NCBI GenBank assembly: GCA_000934455.1
Contig: KN884772.1
Location: forward strand, 45,227-104,651
Source of the DNA: Apostichopus parvimensis
Taxonomy: Eukaryota; Echinodermata; Holothuroidea; Aspidochirotida; Stichopodidae
Length of the DNA: 59,425 nt
Direction of reading: 5' to 3'
Made by a program: the position numbers and the translations under genes. The notes under the pieces are model-generated. The model ran no database searches, had not been told where the DNA came from, and saw only the letters and a list, made by a program, of their open reading frames with translations. Below are positions 57,117 through 59,425 of the stretch, in pieces (positions within the stretch are counted from its first letter, which is position 1; each line of letters opens with the position of its first letter).

Positions 57117-59425
57117 CTAGGCTAGGCAGTTCAGGTCAGCTTTAACCGTGGCGCGGATACCTGGGAGTGCAAGCGGAAGTGCTTCTGTCCAACTTGTAGA
57201 ATCCGGCTGGGCTTTGAGCGAGGCTTTGAGCTGTCGATGAAAGCGCTCTACTAAACCGTTCGCTGTAGGATGATATGAAGTTGTGCGAATGCGTTTCGAA
57301 CCGAGCATGCAACTGAGCTCTCTGAATAGTAACGATTCAAATTGCGATCCCCTGTCTGTAGTGATTACAGATGGTACTCCAAATATAGCGACCCATCGCT
57401 GAATGAATGCCTTAGCTACTGTTTCAGCGGTGATGTCACTGATAGGTACAGCTTCCGGCCATCGAGAGAAACGATCAACTATAGTAAGAAGGTACGTATA
57501 TCCGTTTCATGGTGGAAGTGGTCCTACAAATATGAATGTGTTCGAAACGTGCATGAGGTGTTACAAAGGTACCTACCGGTGCCACGTTGTGGCGATGTAC
57601 CTTGGCCTGCTGACACCTGATGCATGAGCGAGTCCACTTACGAACGTCTCGATTGATACCGGGCCACACGAAACACTTAGTGATGAGATGTTGTGTTGCC
57701 CGAATGCCTGGATGAGATAAAGAATGCAGGGAGTCGAAAACTGCACGACGAAATCTTTGTGGCACATATGGTCTGGATGTGCCTGTAGAGATGTCACAAG
57801 TGATGGTACCTTGAAATGACGGTAACTGAACTTCTTTGAAGTGCAAAGTCGACGACTGACGTAGCTCGACTGACGTAGCTTGCTGAGCTCTTCGTCGACT
57901 TCCTGTTCCGCTGATATTGCTTTAAAATCTATATTCGAAGCACTAACTATGTTGATTGTGCTTCGAGATAAGGCATCTGCTACAACGTTATCTTTACCTT
58001 TCATATGACGTATGTCCGTAGTAAACTGTGAGACGAAATCCAAATGACGAATTTCTCGTGGTGAGTACCTGTCAGGACTAGTCAAGAATGAATATGTAAG
58101 TGGCTTATGATCTGATAAGACGTGAAATTGTCTACTTTCTAGAAGAAGACGAAAGTAGCGAATGGTGAGATATACAGCCAATAACTCCCGACCGAATGTG
58201 CTGTAACGAGTTTCCGCTTTCTGTAGGCGCTTCGAAAAGAATGCGATTGGCTCCCAGTTACCTCCCACTAACTGCTGGAGAACCACACCTACAGCTACGT
58301 CCGAAGCGTCCACCATCAGGCAGAGCTGGGCGGTAGGGTGTAGATGATTGAGAAGTGTAGATTGTGCAAGTGAAGCTTTGACATTCGAAAATGCCTGTAA
58401 CTGAATATCCGTCAAGTTGATAGGCATGTTCTTAAGATTAGGTCGTAAGATATCAGTCAGAGGTTGAATGATGATAGCACAGTTTGGAATGAACCGTCTA
58501 TAGAAATTAACAAGCCCCAGCAACTCGTAACTTGCGGAGTGTATCAGGTGGCGGAAAGTCAGTGACTGCTTTGACTTTGTCTGTTAATGGAGTAATGCCA
58601 CTTGCATCGACGTGATGCCCTAGAAAATCCAGAGATGAAACGCCGAAAATGCTCTTCGAAGGATTGATTACTATTCCGTGTTCATGAAGGCGATCGAAGA
58701 GTTGTCGCACAGATCGTAGTGCTCTTCATGTGAAGAACTAGCGATGAGCAGGTGATCGATGTACGCATATACGAATGGGAGGCCTCGTAATACTTGGTCG
58801 ATGAAACGCTGAAATGTCTGGGCACTATTCCTGAGACCGAGTGGCATTCTCATAAATTCGAACATGCCAAATGGGGTAGTGATGGCAGTTTTGGGAACGT
58901 CATCTGGCTCGACAGGTATCTGATGATAAGGTAAATTTTGGAGAAAATGGTTTGACCATGGAGAGAAGTTGTAAAGTCATGAATATGGGGTACCTATCGG
59001 GCACGGTTAAATTGTTGAGGGCCCGGTAGTCTACACATGGACGCCAGTCTCCAGACTTCTTGGGAACCATGTGGAGCGGTGAAGACCAACAGCTCTCCGA
59101 GGGTCTGACGATTCCTAGTTGGATCATGTGTTCGAATTCGTCTTTCGCAATCCGATATTTGTCTGACACTAATCTACGAGGCCGTGCGAATACAGGGGTA
59201 CCCTTAGTACTAATGTGATGGGCAATGTTATGCTTGATTGCCGTTCCCTTGTAGCATGGTCTGGTGATGTCCGGATATGTGTCGAGTAAAGTGTGATACT
59301 GCGATTGTAGATCGGAGATACGGTAAGACGGACTCGGCGACGTGTCTGTTGAAGTGCGCACGTTTACGCTGAGCGATGTTTCGAGATCGATTAGCTTGCG
59401 ATGTTTGACGTCCACGGCTATTGAA
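57117..59425 (-). mobile_element. Ty3/Gypsy retrotransposon pol fragment, both ends incomplete
   Basis: The minus-strand order is reverse transcriptase (59415-58700), RNase H (about 58320-57950) and integrase (57846-57117), the Ty3/Gypsy arrangement. Visible motifs are the [20 protein letters not shown] block; a YxDD box in which the second Asp is replaced by His (58770 region); the RNase H core VDASDVAVGVVLQQL with SDHKPLTY and the ADALSR end; the HHCC zinc-binding domain of integrase (HPGIRATQH... CIRCQQAK); and the Asn-Gly/Glu part of the integrase core (TSYHPTANGLVERFHRQLK). Frame changes occur near 58895, 58720, 58520 and 57860-57500, and the C-terminus stops abruptly at 57117. No LTR or gag is visible, and the 5' part lies beyond the window. 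It is a dead fragment. Confidence 0.85.

Noticed and set aside
57342-57627. Plus-strand frames in the Gypsy fragment
   Set aside because: They are shadows of the minus-strand integrase domain.

Overview
The window is metazoan DNA, most likely from a marine deuterostome invertebrate. An echinoderm such as a sea cucumber or sea urchin is my best guess. The reasons are AT-rich intergenic sequence with GT-AG introns, many poly-G runs, 'taggcctaggcctac'-type low-complexity text (about 56820-56940), and mobile-element families I associate with echinoderms, cnidarians and fish. There is no prokaryotic signal. The organism assignment is inference. Two N gaps (28123-28172 and 44781-45575) show that this is a draft scaffold.

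I see no clearly intact host gene. Most recognisable coding sequence is mobile-element-derived and carries frameshifts. From left to right: (1) 1-1196, an integrase-core (DDE) transposase relic split by a LINE; (2) a terminal exon of an unknown gene at 5126-5347 and a HECT-domain relic near 7 kb (minus); (3) a LINE copy at 7.7-8.6 kb; (4) a Tigger/pogo-like transposase with a PHD-like zinc finger, 9.85-11.76 kb (minus); (5) a PHD-finger plus ubiquitin-specific-protease gene running into a transposase-like ORF, 12.66-15.10 kb (minus); (6) a large transposase-like gene with a chromo-barrel-like N-terminus, coiled coil and zinc knuckle, 17.63-21.11 kb (minus), interrupted by a LINE with a perfect 17-bp target-site duplication; (7) a second LINE type inserted in a 16-bp satellite, 24.6-25.4 kb; (8) a LINE copy beside the first gap; (9) a complete 9,697-bp DNA transposon at 29068-38764; (10) a roughly 200-bp satellite array and a multi-exon UIM-HECT gene relic, 40-43.3 kb; (11) minisatellites, the large gap and the longest LINE copy, 43.8-47.3 kb; (12) a MULE-like transposase gene with a FLYWCH-type finger, 52.5-54.4 kb (minus); (13) a Ty3/Gypsy pol fragment running off the right end.

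The best candidate for an unusual system is the 9.7-kb transposon. It has inverted terminal repeats of about 580 bp built largely from a 21-22-bp tandem motif, ends TAC...GTA, and a perfect 6-bp target duplication (GGTTGG). It carries two convergent genes: an intron-containing integrase-core transposase whose catalytic Glu block appears deleted, and a SAM-like plus HECT ubiquitin-ligase-like protein. A paralogous uninterrupted target lies about 400 bp upstream. Across the window, ubiquitin-system domains (three HECT loci, one USP with PHD) recur among transposases, which suggests repeated association of ubiquitin machinery with mobile DNA.

A single LINE family (L1/Tx1-like reverse transcriptase C-terminus) contributes seven copies. 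Six of them end at the same base after a conserved 3' hairpin, without a poly-A tail. One is only 33 bp long yet is flanked by a clean 10-bp duplication.
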